From the NCBI GenBank assembly GCA_037957365.1, contig JARHVA010002127.1:1487001-1551000 (forward strand): DNA of 64,000 nt, given 5' to 3'. This document shows, in pieces, positions 33,582-44,294 of the stretch; position 1 is the first letter of the stretch; the number at the start of each line of letters is the position of its first letter. The notes beneath the pieces were generated by a model. The model ran no database searches and had not been told where the DNA came from. It was given only the letters and a program-made list of their open reading frames with translations. The DNA comes from Torreya grandis (lineage: Eukaryota; Streptophyta; Pinopsida; Cupressales; Taxaceae). The translations under genes were made by a program, and so were the position numbers.

Positions 33582-35572
33582 TGTTAGTGCCCAAAATTGC
33601 ACTGAGCAATTTGTGCTTGTTAGAGGTCTAGATTGCACTCTAGCTGGAAGTAGAAATGTTCTGGTTCTACTTCCAAATCTAGCTCAACATGGGACTGACC
33701 CCAGGATGTGGGTCTTTTATAATGGGGTCAGATCTCTAGGATTTTTAACGAGGCTAGCTCCTTTGATGCATCATTTTAGCTCATTTCCACTACTAAAACC
33801 TACTAATGACCAGGTAAAAGGGAGAGAGAGATAACATGGAAGGGAAACCTAAGCTAACAACGGTGATGCACCTAAAAGATGGTTGATCCACTTTGTTTGA
33901 ACTCTTGAAACACTAATTAAATAAGTAAAAGACTAGATCTAGGACTCCAAATATCTGTAATGCATCAATATTTCATGTAGAGGTCAACCAATTGATCAAA
34001 AGCTGAGGGAAGTGAAGGAGAGGTCTAATGCAAGACACTAACCAGTCAAAGTGTCCACATACGAGCTTTGATCAAAAGATATTTGAACACTAAACATGAC
34101 CTGCATAACAAGATCAACTAGTAACTAGGTGAGATCAGGACTTGACAAGGGAGAGGCTTCTACCACATATGCAAATCACACTGACATGTACACACTTCAC
34201 CAAAACAATGAAATCTAAAACATTCCTGTATTCATCTCAAGAGGTTACAAGCTCCATCTTGGCAAAGTTTAGTCATGCCCAAAAGAGGGATCACAGGGAT
34301 ACATTTTTTTGGCTCAAAAGCCTCTATATAGAGTAGAAAGGGAGAGAGAGAGATGGGAACAATGCATAGAAGAGTGGAGAAAGAGTCATCATGATCAAGA
34401 AGTGAGGTGGCAATTCATTGATTCTTTTCCTTACGCATGCCTTCTTCCAATCAGGGTCAATTCCTATCAACAAGCTAACCTCCTTTTGTTCCAATAGTCC
34501 TTGAGCTCCTCTCATTCGCTGAGAGATCCCACTAGAAGACAAGGGTTTGTTCTGCATTATGACAAAGTCTGTTTGAATGGATTCAATGCCCTTAACTGCT
34601 TCTCCAACTACCAGCGCGCTACCTTGGGACCCTAAGCCCACGTGACTTGTTCATGAGGATCAAATCCTCGAATCTTGAAACTGACAAAGCCATGCCATGA
34701 ACAGCGGTTAATACCTGCTTTGTCGAGGATGGAGCCACATCGATTGATGAGCCCCGTTGCATTAATCACATATTTGCTTTATCTCCATATCTAGATCATA
34801 GGTCCATTTTATAGATGGAAAACCAATCCAAGATTATTGGTTTTCCTATAGTCTTTACATCGATGCAGACCTATAAAATGCATAGCCTCTTTCTTGATCC
34901 AATTAGGTCTAAATAGACCCATTATGTCCTTGCAGAGTCTTAATGGTGTTGTTCGATCCTAAAATATCCGCTATTGGTCCAATCTGGGTCGTGCTTGAGC
35001 TCGGTTCCATTCATACTTGCTCGCTTTATTTGAAAACTGTCCCTTTGACCTCCGTCGAAAGTGTCCTGGCCCTGTCTTTGTTTATTTCGCTATCGACCAT
35101 GACTTAGATCATTGACTCATTGACCTTTGCTCACATCGTCTGATCTCCATGGTACGAGTTAATGCAAGCCCATGGCTCTATCCTTGACCTGTCAACTTTA
35201 TTCGAGCTGGTGCCACTTGGCAACCCTTCATTTCAACTCAAGATCTACTGACCTTTTGACTTGATCGTGTGCTGTTAGATCTGAATCCACGATTGAACGT
35301 GAGCCACTGATCTGCCTAGGCTCATTACCCTGTCAGTCACCGCTCGTCGTTGGATCTTCTGTATGATTGAATGCTGATTGTTGATCCTGCTTTTTGAATC
35401 CAAACGACTATTCCATGGAGCTTAAAATTGACGTCTACATTCCTGTATTTGACGTCTGCGCAAACGTATTTGATGTCCACATGACCATCACTGAGATATT
35501 TGAAAACCAACGGTTACTTGTCGTGACTTAAAATTGACGTTTGCGCACCCGTCAATTGACGTCTGCAGGATC
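33582..35572 (-). repeat. LTR family E' (minus), interrupted by element E
   Basis: Starts TGTTAGTGCCC on the plus strand. It shares its layout with the E LTR: CAACATGGGA, CTCTAGGA, GCTAGCTCC.TTGATGCATC, then a purine-rich stretch. Two hairpins occupy the same places as in E but have different stems (33646-33674 and 33695-33731). At its right end, phrases such as TTGACGTTTGCGCACCCGTC are again E-like. No coding sequence is present. Confidence 0.6.
33646..33731 (-). promoter_or_regulatory. Two hairpins near the end of the E' LTR
   Basis: GGAAGTAGAA (33646-33655) pairs with TTCTACTTCC (33665-33674). CTGACCCC (33695-33702) pairs with GGGGTCAG (33724-33731). In element orientation they lie in the U5 part of the LTR. 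Confidence 0.65.
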
Positions 35573-35596
35573 TGTTGACGCAGTGGATTGCAACCT

Positions 35597-35680
35597 AGGC
35601 AGGAGGCTGAGCTCCTGCCTTCCACACGCAACAATGGGAACTCCCCTCTCGCCTGTGGGACCGGCGAAGCTGGAGGGGAG
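35597..35680 (-). promoter_or_regulatory. Two hairpins near the end of the E LTR
   Basis: GGCAGGAG (35598-35605) pairs with CTCCTGCC (35612-35619). CTCCCCTC (35641-35648) pairs with GAGGGGAG (35673-35680), enclosing TCGCC / GGCGA. The right LTR has the same pair, with substitutions mainly in loops. Confidence 0.7.
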
Positions 35681-37113
35681 AGTCTCTAGATAGGACTAGC
35701 TCCCTCTGATGTATCTTTTAGGCCTTGGTTTCTCCTACTGCTAACAAATAAAATGGAAAAACAGGGGGGGGGATGAAAAGGGAGAAAGATGCTGAAACAG
35801 AACCTAAACCTAAACTAAAAAAAGGTGATACACCAAAAAAGATGACCCACCCAGCCCAAATATACACTTTTCACCAAGAAGCGCCTATACACTTCATCTG
35901 ATGTGGGAAACTCTTCTGCAACAGTGAGCTAGGGGTCCGTGGAAATACAGGGAGGAAGAAACTACCAGAGGCGTCCTCAGACACACTTATGGCAGCCTAT
36001 TCACAGGCACCTACACTCCTCTAGGGACACTTCTGGCAAACCTGCAAAAGAGAAACTCACAATGCACTGGACATGCTGAAATCACCCTGCGAAAGCATAA
36101 GGAAAATGAATTAACACAGAACAAAGACATAGACACATACAAAAGTGCAAGCTCAAATAGAGGTAAAAATGCTAAGTCCTGATTCAAGGTAAAATTTGGC
36201 AGAGTTCTGCCTTACAAGCCTGAGAGATTTTTGGGCAGAGTTTTGCTTTAAGGCTGAGAGATAGATCCTTCAAATGAGAAATTTTACAATATATAGAGAA
36301 GAGAAAGGAACTTGGCGCTTTCTGGAAAAGACTTTGGCGCTCTTTTTGCAGCTGGCCCATGTGCGCTCTGAGCCTTGGGCAGAGGAAGCCGTTTGATTGT
36401 CGGCTCCTGCTTTGACTTTGGCGTTCCACATTAATGTGAAAACATGGCCGCGCCTCTTTTCTGCAAACAGACTGCTCTTTCCAAATATTCATGTGGTTTG
36501 TCCCCTTATAAATGCAAAATGGAGAAGACAGGCCGTGCCGTTTACTGTTTATGCCGTTTGGTGACTATCTGGCAATAACTCGCCTCCCCTTTGCCACTTG
36601 GACTGCTTTGTCTTTTCCTGCACTTTGTCTTCTTCCTGGCTCCTTCAGCCCCTGGGGCTATCTTTTGGCGGGTCGCTGCGTTCCTTGGGCTCCTCTTTAA
36701 GGCTTTTCAAAATCAACGGCTATTTCACGAGCCTTGAAATTGACGTTCGCGCACCCGTCACTGCGTTTGAATACCCAACGACTAGTTTGCCATGCTTGAT
36801 TTTGATGTTCTCGGGCCCGTCACCCCTTGGACTTTCTTCGGCTTTCTTGCTTCGGCGTTTTCTGTGGACTCCCTTCTTTGCACCTTCCCGAAGGGAAGGT
36901 GACCCTTCGGCTTTTGGAAAAGTTCCTTTGTTTTGGCAGTCAAGAGTCCCCCGCAAGGGCACTTGCCCTTCGGGCGGTCTTCTCTCTTCGGCATTTTTCC
37001 CGCGGACTTTTTCTCGCGGACAAAAAGTCTGCAAGAATTGTTTTGGCCGCTTTGATTTCTTTTGGGTTTTCTTCCCGGCCACTTTTCCCGTAGCTATCTT
37101 CCTTCCGAATTTC

Positions 37114-37159
37114 TTCGGACTTTTTGTCCGAAGGAATTCCTTCGGACAAAAAGTCCGAA
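37114..37159. repeat. Perfect 46-bp palindrome
   Basis: TTCGGACTTTTTGTCCGAA, then GGAATTCC, then TTCGGACAAAAAGTCCGAA. The whole equals its own reverse complement. Each half is itself a 7-bp stem with a 5-base loop. The right LTR has diverged versions at about 41774 and 41963. Confidence 0.9.
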
Positions 37160-37255
37160 AGAATTCTTTCAATGCCTTAGTCTTTTCTTGCTTTTCTTCG
37201 GCTTTGTTGCCCTTCCGAATTCCTTCGGACAAAAAGTCCGAAGGATTTCTTCCTT

Positions 37256-38100
37256 TTCCTTCAAACTGCCTTGAAAGTGCCCTTCGGGAAAAATGGAAAC
37301 AACCCTTCCGAAGGGCATTTCCTTTGCCTTATAAAAATTTCCGAAAGAACTTACCTTTGCGGCCTTCTTGAAAGTGTTCTCTACCCTCCGCAAGGGCACT
37401 TGTCCTTCGGGAGATTCTCTTGAACTTTTGCTTGAACCGCTCCTTTGAACCAAGCCGACTGAACCAACGATTGAACCAAGTCGTTGAACCGACTGAGTAA
37501 ACCAAGTGTTTGAACCATCTGATTGAACCAACGCGATTCAGCCGATTGAACTTTGCCGTTGAACCAAAGCATTGAACCAAAGCGTTGAACCGGTTCAATG
37601 GTTCAACCAAAGATGCTAACTCTTGGAAAGATTATGTCGTTGAACCACTCTTCCAACCTTAAGGAAAAGTGTATTTGAACCATTTTAGCTCTCTTTCCTT
37701 ATAAATTTCTTCGGACAAGAGCGAAGAAGCTTTGTGAAATCTTGCACTCTTTGAATTGGTTCTTCATGTGCCGAAAGACTCGCCTGCAAAGTTCGTAGAA
37801 AACTTCTTTGCAGAGTTTGTAGAAACTTCACCTGCAGAGTTCGTAGAAATGGACCTGCAGAGTCCGTAGAAAAATCCATGCCTGCAGAGTTCGTAGAAAA
37901 GGACCTGCAGAGTCCGTAGAAAAGGACCTGCAGAGTCTGTAGAAATTCCTGTGGAGTCCGTAGAAAATCCTGTGGAGTCTGTAGAAAATCCCAGACTTGT
38001 GCAAAATCAAAAAATGAATTGGCCCAAAACAACAGGGAAAGAAGGGGACCGATTTTTTGGCTTGTTGGACCAAAAATGGTCAACAAATTGGCGACTCCCA
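37256..38100. other. Repeat-rich non-coding segment inside element E
   Basis: 37430-37600 contains many TTGAACCAA/GATTGAACC phrases. 37782-37990 is a tandem array (separate entry). Near 38070-38095 stands AACAAATTGGCGACTCC, which resembles an LTR end followed by a primer-binding site on the plus strand, opposite to the gag-like frame. That suggests a rearranged or composite element. Confidence 0.45.
37782..37990. repeat. Tandem array, about nine units of 21-27 bp
   Basis: Units of the form CCTGCAGAGTCCGTAGAAAAG, with variation in length by a few bases and CAG/TGG switches. No function is evident. Confidence 0.8.
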
Positions 38101-38748
38101 GGTGAAGCATTCTATGCTTCGGACATTGGGCACGGAGTTTTGTCCGAAGGAATTCCTTCGGACTTAGGGAAAAAAAGTCCGTACAACTAAAGAATTCAAA
38201 GAAAAAATTTCAATGCCTTAGTCTTTTCTTGCTCCTTTCTTCGGCTTTGTTGCTTCCCTTCCGAATTCCTTCGGACAAAAAGTCCATAAGGATTTCTTCC
38301 TTTGCTCTCGGGTTCAAACTGCCTTGAAAGTGATTCACCCTTCGGGATAAATCTGAAAATGGAAACAACCCTTCTTGAAGAAGGGCATTTCCTTTGCCAT
38401 TATAAAAATTTCCGAAAGAACTTACCTTTGCGGCCTTCTTGAAAGTGTTCTCTCAGCACTTCCCTCCGCAAGGGCATGGAACTTGTCCTTCGGGAGATTC
38501 TCTTGAAACTTTTGCTTGAACCGCTCCAAGGTTTTGAGCAAAACCTTTCTCCTCTTCCTTCCTGCCCCAAGATTCCATTGTTTGCTTCCAACTCATGACA
38601 TTGGGATTGGAATTTTGCTCCTGTGAACCAACTGTCCTGAGTTGGTTCATGATGTTCCTTCTTCCAGCTTGGGATCCGGAGATCATTGAACCGACTGAGT
38701 ACAGGAAACCAAGTGTTTGAACCATCTGATTGAACCAACGCGATGAAC
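38101..38748 (-). other. Rearranged duplicate of LTR sequence fused to a gag fragment
   Basis: 38195-38525 repeats 37166-37440 but with many added stretches of 1-9 bases. It is followed by about 150 bp whose minus-strand reading (NPNVMSWKQTMESWGRKEEE) is a second copy of a Gag phrase at about 39290 (NPDIMSWNKVIESWNSKEKD). Then the GAACC-rich text of 37490-37550 returns. This is a mosaic made from two parts of the element. Confidence 0.5.
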
Positions 38749-40029
38749 TCAGCCGATTGATGCATCAGATGAACCAGCATGAGCAAGTGCTATCTGATAG
38801 AAAGGATTTGGCGCACAAGAGGGGGCTTTCTTTAGAATAGGAGGGGGCACACAAGGCTTGTCAAAATCAGGTTGGGAAAGGGAAGCAGGGGATTCTTTTA
38901 AAACCTCATGAGAAAACGAGGGCAGACCTTGGACCAAAATCATTTGATTTTCGTCTCTCCACTTTACCAACACTTCATCAATATTGAAATTAGCTTGAGG
39001 ATTGGTAGAAGGGGTATCTTTTGGCGTAGGCTCCTCTACAAGGTCTGAAAGTTCCATCTCTCTTTCACGAAGCAGTCTCACCTTAGCCTCTAATTCCTCA
39101 ATTCGCTTAGCTAGATTATCCTGAAAGAGTCTTTCTTGGAGCTCATAGGAATCATCATAGAGATGGGGAGTGCATGAAGGTTGCCATGAAATGCAAGAAG
39201 CTTCCTGAGGAAGGGTGGGAGGGACTTGAAAAGGACTAACCTCATTTTGTACCTCACACTCTTGGACAATGTCTTTCTCCTTGCTGTTCCATGACTCAAT
39301 CACTTTATTCCAGCTCATGATATCAGGATTGGGCATCTCCTTTTGGGGTGATGGGGCCACAATGTGAGAGGGTAGTGAGGGTTTGGATTCCACTTCCCTT
39401 GCTGCCAAAATAGACTGCTGCATTTGAAGATTTGCGAATTCAATCTGTTTATCAAGATTAGCTTTAAACACAAGATTTACTGTTTCGGAACTCTCCTCAA
39501 CATGATTGGGGAAAGGACTTTGACAGGCTTGACTTGGCTCATAAGCAGGGGCTGTGTATGACTGATATGATACTTGGGGCAGCGGGTATGTAGGTTGATA
39601 GACTTGGTAAGGCTGCCTCTCATGAATACTTAGCCTCTCTTCCAAAGATGCAATCAAACCACTCACATCCAGCATCTCACTTGTAAGCCTGTGCCAATTG
39701 GCTCTTTCAATGGGAGTCTATTCACTCTTAACCAGATCCAGTGCATTTCTCACTTGATGGACGACATGATCAGGGATTTCTTGGCCACATCCCCTTCTAG
39801 TGTCAAGCTCTACTACATACTTTTCGTATCCCAACAGTGCTTGTTTGAAGGTGGAAACGGGTTGATTGGCAAATAGATTGGGTTGAGTAGAAGTGACACA
39901 TTGAGAAGACTGGGCATAAGGCTGATATAGCTCATGATAGGGCTGAGACTGGTCATATTGGACCTGATAAGGATCAACATAAGGCTATTAAGGATCATAG
40001 CTAGGCTGGCCAAGGAAAACAGGGTCCAT
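38749..40029 (-). pseudogene. Gag-like ORF of element E
   Basis: The frame starts at ATG 40029 (MDPVFLGQPSYDP). It has adjacent TAA-TAG stops soon after and a TAG at 39718-39720, then is open for 308 codons from 39675 to 38749. It is rich in Pro, Gln, Tyr and Ser in the first half (PYQVYQPTYPLPQVSYQSY). A clear coiled coil follows at about residues 178-212 of the open part (RIEELEAKVRLLRERE). There is no zinc knuckle, protease or RT. It lies at the 5' end of the internal region, where Tat/Ogre-type elements can carry an extra ORF and other Ty3/gypsy elements carry gag. The exact role is unknown. I take it as a structural or extra protein of a deleted element. Confidence 0.55.
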
Positions 40030-40109
40030 GGTACTGAACGATGGAATTATACATACCAAAATACTGTTTCTTGATGGCACCAGAACTGCTTAACCAGTTG
40101 ATTTAACTT

Positions 40110-40233
40110 GGAGTCGCCATTGGTGTTGATGAAAAAGGCCTCCAAAGGCTGGTTGGCTGAAGAACACACCAAATTTTTTTCAACTCTTTGGACACAACTT
40201 GTCCTAGTTGGTCCCACCGAGCGTGCCAAAAAC
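40110..40233 (-). other. Leader of element E next to the 5' LTR
   Basis: In element orientation the LTR end CTGCGTCAACA is followed by GTTTTTGGCACGCTCGGTGG, probably the primer-binding region, and about 100 bp later by CAATGGCGACTCCAAG. The tRNA used cannot be named with confidence. Confidence 0.4.
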
Positions 40234-42258
40234 TGTTGACGCAGTGGATTGCACCCTGGGCAGGAGGCCGAGCTCCTGCCTTCCACACGCAACAATGGAA
40301 ACTCCCCTCTCGCCTGTGGGACTGGCGAAGCTGGAGGGGAGAGTCGCTAGATAGGGCTAGCTCCCTCTGATGTATCTTTTAGGCCCTGGTTTCTCCTGCT
40401 AACAAATAAAATGGAAAAACGGGGGGGGGGATGAAAAGGGAGAAAGATGCTGAAATAGAACCTAAACCTAAACTAAAAAAAGGTGATACACCAAAAAAGA
40501 TGACCCACCCAGCCCGACTATACACTTTTCACCAAGAAGCGCCTATACACTTCATCTGATGTGGGAAACTCTTCTGCAACAGTGAGCTAGGGGTCCGTGG
40601 AAATACAGGGAGGAAGAAACTACCAGAGGCGTCCTCAGACACACTTATGGCAGCCTATTCACAGGCACCTACACTCCTCTAGGGACACTTCTGGCAAACT
40701 TGCAAAAGAGAAACTCACAATGCACTGGACATGCTGAAATCACCCTGCGAAAGCATAAGGAAAATGAATTAACACAGAACAAAGACATAGACACATACAA
40801 AAGTGCAAGCTCAAATAGAGGTAAAAATGCTAAGTCCTGATTCAAGGTAAAATCTGGCAGAGTTCTGCCTTACAAGCCTGAGAGATTTTTGGGCAGAGTT
40901 TTGCTTTAACGCTGAGAGATAGATCCTTCAAATGAGAAATTTTACAATATATAGAGAAGAGAAAGGAACTTGGCGCTTTCTGGAAAAGACTTTGGCGCTC
41001 TTTTTGCAGCTGGCCCATGTGCGCTTTGAGCCTTGGGAAGAGGAAGCCGTTTGCTTGTCGGCTCCTGCTTTGACTTTGGTGTTCCACATTAATGTGAAAA
41101 CATGGCCGAGCCTCTTTTCTGCAAATAGACTGCTCTTTCCAGATATTCACGCGGTTTGTCCCCTTATAAATGCAAAATGGAGAAGACAGGCCACGCCGTT
41201 TACTGTTTGCGCCGTTTGGTGACCATCTGGCAATAACTTGCATCATCTACCACTTGGACTGCTTTGTGTTTTCCTGCACTTTGTCTTCTTTTTGGCTCCT
41301 TCAGCCCCCAGAGCTATCTTTTGGCGGGTCGTTGCGTTCCTTGGGCTCCTCTTTAAGGCTTTTCAAAATCAACGGTTATTTCACGAGCCTTAAAATTGAC
41401 GTTCGCGCACCTGTCACTGCGTTTGAATACCCAACGGCTAGTTTGTTGTGCTTGATTTTGACGTCCTCGGGCCCGTCACCCCTTGGACTTTCTTCGGCTT
41501 TCTTGCTTCGGCCTTTTTTGCGGACTCCCTTCTTTGCACCTTCCTGAAGGGAAGGTGACCCTTCGGCTTTTGGAAAAGTCCCTTTGTTTTGGCAGCCGAG
41601 AGTCCCCCGCAAGGGCACTTGCCTTTCGGGCGGTCTTCTCTCTTTGGCATTTTTCCCGCGGACAATTTTCCCGTGGACAAAAAGTCCGCAAGAATTGTTT
41701 CGGCCGCTTTGATTTCTTTCAGGTTTTCTTCCCGGCCACTTTTCCCGCAGCTATCTTCCTTTCGAATTTCTTCGGACTTTTTGTCCGAAAAAATTCATTC
41801 GGACAAAAAGTTCGAAAGAATTCGTTCAATGCCTTAGTCTTTTCTTGCTTTTCTTTGGCTTTGTTGCCCTTCCGAATTCCTTCGGACAAAAAGTCCGAAA
41901 GAATTCGTTCAATGCCTTAGTCGTTTCTTGCTTTTCTTCGGCTTTGTTGCCCTTCCGAATTCCTTCGGACTTTTTGTCCGAAGGAATGCGTTCGGACAAA
42001 AAGTCCGAAAGAATTCGTTCAATGCCTTAGTCTTTTCTTGCTTTTCTTCGGCTTTGTTGCCCTTTCGAATTCCTTTGGACTTTTTGTCCGAAGGAATTCG
42101 TTCAATGCCTTAGTCTCTTCTTGCTTTTCTTCGGCTTTGTTGCCCTTCCGAATTGCTTCGGACTTTTTGTCCGAAGGATTCTTTCGTTCAATGCCTTAGT
42201 CTTTTCTTGCTTTTCTTCGGCTTTGTTGCCCTTCCGAATTCCTTCGGACTTTTTGTCT
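40234..42258 (-). repeat. Right (5') LTR of element E
   Basis: Nearly identical to 35573-37240 over its first 1.6 kb. It then carries an expanded tandem array (41825-42258). The homologous part ends at about 42258. The true LTR boundary may lie farther right. Confidence 0.68.
41825..42258. repeat. Tandem array, five units of 83-110 bp with hairpins
   Basis: TTCAATGCCTTAGTC starts units at 41825, 41908, 42018, 42101 and 42187. Each unit ends with TTCGGAC, five A or five T, and GTCCGAA. The left LTR has a single unit (37168). The loop is AAAAA or TTTTT in different units. Confidence 0.85.
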
Positions 42259-43400
42259 ACAGGCTTTTTGTTTTGAACAAAATGTATGAAACAATTTGTA
42301 CTTAGCTTTTTCCACGGACAAAATGTCCGAAAGAATTGTCTTTGGAAAAATTGCTCAGACAATTTTCTCGAAAGAAATCCAACACTTAGCCAAATAAACT
42401 TTGAAATATTTCTCAAGTGTAAACTAGGCTTTTAAGCCTGCAGCCTGCAGGCTCTTCTGGACTTGTTCTTGCCCTTGACCTTGAAATGCTTTGATCTTCA
42501 GAGGCTCGAATGACTTTCCAAGGCTTGTGCAACCTATCCATGCTCCTGAATGCTTGGACACCATGAAACTTGCTTGGATCCTTTTTTTTGTAACTCTAGA
42601 CGTGTTTCAGGCTTTGGCCCACACATCTATCAAACCATGCAAAAGCATTATATGTGGGCCAAAATTTGGCCAACAATGCCCTTTTCCAAAATATTAGTGC
42701 ATGAATATCGCACTATTGCCTCCTATTTGCAAGTGTTCACTCAATTTAAAAATTCATCTTTTGCCTTGTGAAAACCCTGTATAATCCCAGTTCCAGTTAA
42801 AGCTTAACGTTTTCATGTTTTAAAAAGAATGCAGGGTCTGTTATGAAAATCAAGCTTTGAAGTATGATGTTTTCCATCTTCTAAAAGGCTTTGAAGTGGT
42901 GGAATTCTCAAGGCTGATTGCAAGATTGCAAATTGCAGTTGGGGTGAAAGGGTCCGCGAGAATATATGGCAAAAAAACAAGTTGCACAAAATTCTCAAGT
43001 TTGATTTTTTCAGAATTTTTTGCAAGTTGGACTTTGTGTAAATTGGACTTTTTGCGAGTCGGACTTTTTACAAGTCGGATTTTTTGCAAGTCGGACTTTT
43101 TACAAGTTGGATTTTTTGCAAGTCGGACATTTTGTTTGGAATTTTTGGTCAGACATTTTGTTGCGAGTTTTCCTTGATTCAAAGGATTTGGTCATCAGAC
43201 TTTTTGTTCGGGCTTTTTGTGTCGGACTTTTTGTTCGGAACTTTTGTGTCGAACTTTTTGTTCAGACACTTTGTGCCCGGAGCCTTCGATTCAAGCCAAT
43301 GTTTGTCATTTGCCAGTCAACATGCAGTGAAAAGAGAGATGGTCCAAAAGGGAAGCAGTTGAGTTTCAAAGGAAATCAGAGGTCGACGTGGTAAAACAAG
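42259..43400. other. Non-coding sequence with LTR-like motifs
   Basis: It contains CGGACAAAATGTCCG (a 15-bp palindrome near 42319), the 16-bp array at 43022-43133 and scattered GTCGGACTTTTTG motifs up to 43265. It is probably the remainder of an E-type LTR or a related one. The open frames here are products of the repeats. Confidence 0.4.
43022..43133. repeat. Tandem array, seven units of exactly 16 bp
   Basis: Units GCAAGTCGGACTTTTT with variants, in places alternating GC- and AC-starting forms. Confidence 0.85.
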
Positions 43401-44144
43401 TAAGGCCATGAAAGTATTCAATAGGCCACGTCAATATTTCTGCTCATTCCAAAATGTATGATCTGTCCAAGTAGAAATTAAGTTTGTAAAAAATTTCAAA
43501 CCTCGAGCTTTTAAGTAGAAGAAAGCCACGCTATTAATACAATCCACGTGGAGGGTCAAATGGCGAAGCCAAGCTTTTAAAAGGTGAAATATAATGCACT
43601 TACGCATTATAAAGTTTGGTGGCAACCCTAAAATGTCAAAGGAAAAATAGAAATGTGGAAGGCACGGGAAAGTTTAACACTGAGGCAAAAAGGTAAAACA
43701 AAGCTAAGTCTTGCATTTCTAATATTTTGCTTGTGTTGAAGACCTCTATGGAGGAAAAGTATGTTGCAGGGTTGTGGATCCATCTTTGCTTCTTTCACAG
43801 TTGGAGTATTAAAATGCAATCATCACAAGGCAATGGGCTTTGGTTAGCGTGCACAATGTTATCCTCGAATTTAGATGACTCAATTCGTGGGATAACCCTT
43901 ATGAACCTTGTTTGTCTCGTAGCGCACAAGCTTTAGGCATGCAAAACGAGGCAAATTAATTGGCCTCATGCATAATCTCCCCCCCAAAAAAATACTCTGT
44001 TTTGACTTATTTAATTTTTTCCCATTGCACATGCAAGGCTAGAGAAAAAATCCAACATTGCACATGCAAGGCCGGAGAATTTTTTCACTGAAGCACACTA
44101 ATCCGACACATGTGGTACTTAATTGGCATTTATTACAATGTGGT
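43401..44144 (+). other. Upstream region of F, nothing recognised
   Basis: AT-rich with no coding region. CATTGCACATGCAAGGC occurs twice (near 44020 and 44056), about 35 bp apart, some 90-125 bp before the TATA box, and could be a pair of regulatory sites. Confidence 0.35.
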
Positions 44145-44153
44145 TATATATAA
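44145..44153 (+). promoter_or_regulatory. TATA box of F
   Basis: TATATATAA. Transcription would start about 30 bp downstream, in a T- and C-rich stretch typical of plant 5' UTRs. There is no experimental support. Confidence 0.5.
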
Positions 44154-44294
44154 TTACCTTGTTAATTTTTTTTTACCATTTGCATTAAACCTCCTTTGCT
44201 GTCGCCGTTTTCGCGCTCACCTTCACCTCGACTCATCATTTTTCCTTCGATCTGCTTGTGACTAGGGCGGTTTTTCTTCCTTGACCGATCTCGG

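Larger units (their letters stand above)
35573..37255 (-). repeat. Left (3') LTR of element E
   Basis: TGTTGACGCAGTGG start on the plus strand. Hairpins lie at 35597-35620 (GGCAGGAG / CTCCTGCC) and 35641-35680 (CTCCCCTC / GAGGGGAG with an inner TCGCC / GGCGA). A TATA-like GCATTTATAAGGGG lies on the minus strand near 36510. The right portion holds TTCGGAC-GTCCGAA hairpins. Confidence 0.7.
35573..42258 (-). mobile_element. Element E: recent LTR element with a gag-like remnant only
   Basis: Two near-identical direct repeats start TGTTGACGCAGTGG at 35573 and 40234 and agree almost base for base for about 1.6 kb, so insertion was recent. The orientation is minus: the gag-like frame (38749-40029) and the sequence after the right copy (in element orientation TTTTTGGCACGCTCGGTGGGA, then TGGCGACTCC) fit a 5' LTR on the right. 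There is no protease, RT or integrase. The far ends of both LTRs are not certain. The copies diverge at about 37240 and 42258, so the right limit given is that of the homologous part. Confidence 0.65.

Noticed and set aside
36184..36492. 102-codon minus frame in the left E LTR, repeated at 40842-41246
   Set aside because: It is present in both because the LTRs are near identical. It lies across the TATA-like region and has no domain, so it is LTR sequence and not a gene.
36720..37232. Lysine-rich open frames in the E LTR (also 41376-41691)
   Set aside because: They arise from the GGAC/GTCC hairpin repeats and shift frame between the two LTR copies. No conserved protein is implied.
42576..42580. 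GGATC as the right TSD of element E (matching 35568-35572)
   Set aside because: The sequence before it does not end in CA and the LTR homology stops 300 bp earlier, so the match is probably chance.
43020..43394. Phe- and Cys-rich open frames with FCKSDFLQVGFF-type repeats
   Set aside because: They are a by-product of the 16-bp DNA array. The repeats are open in several frames.
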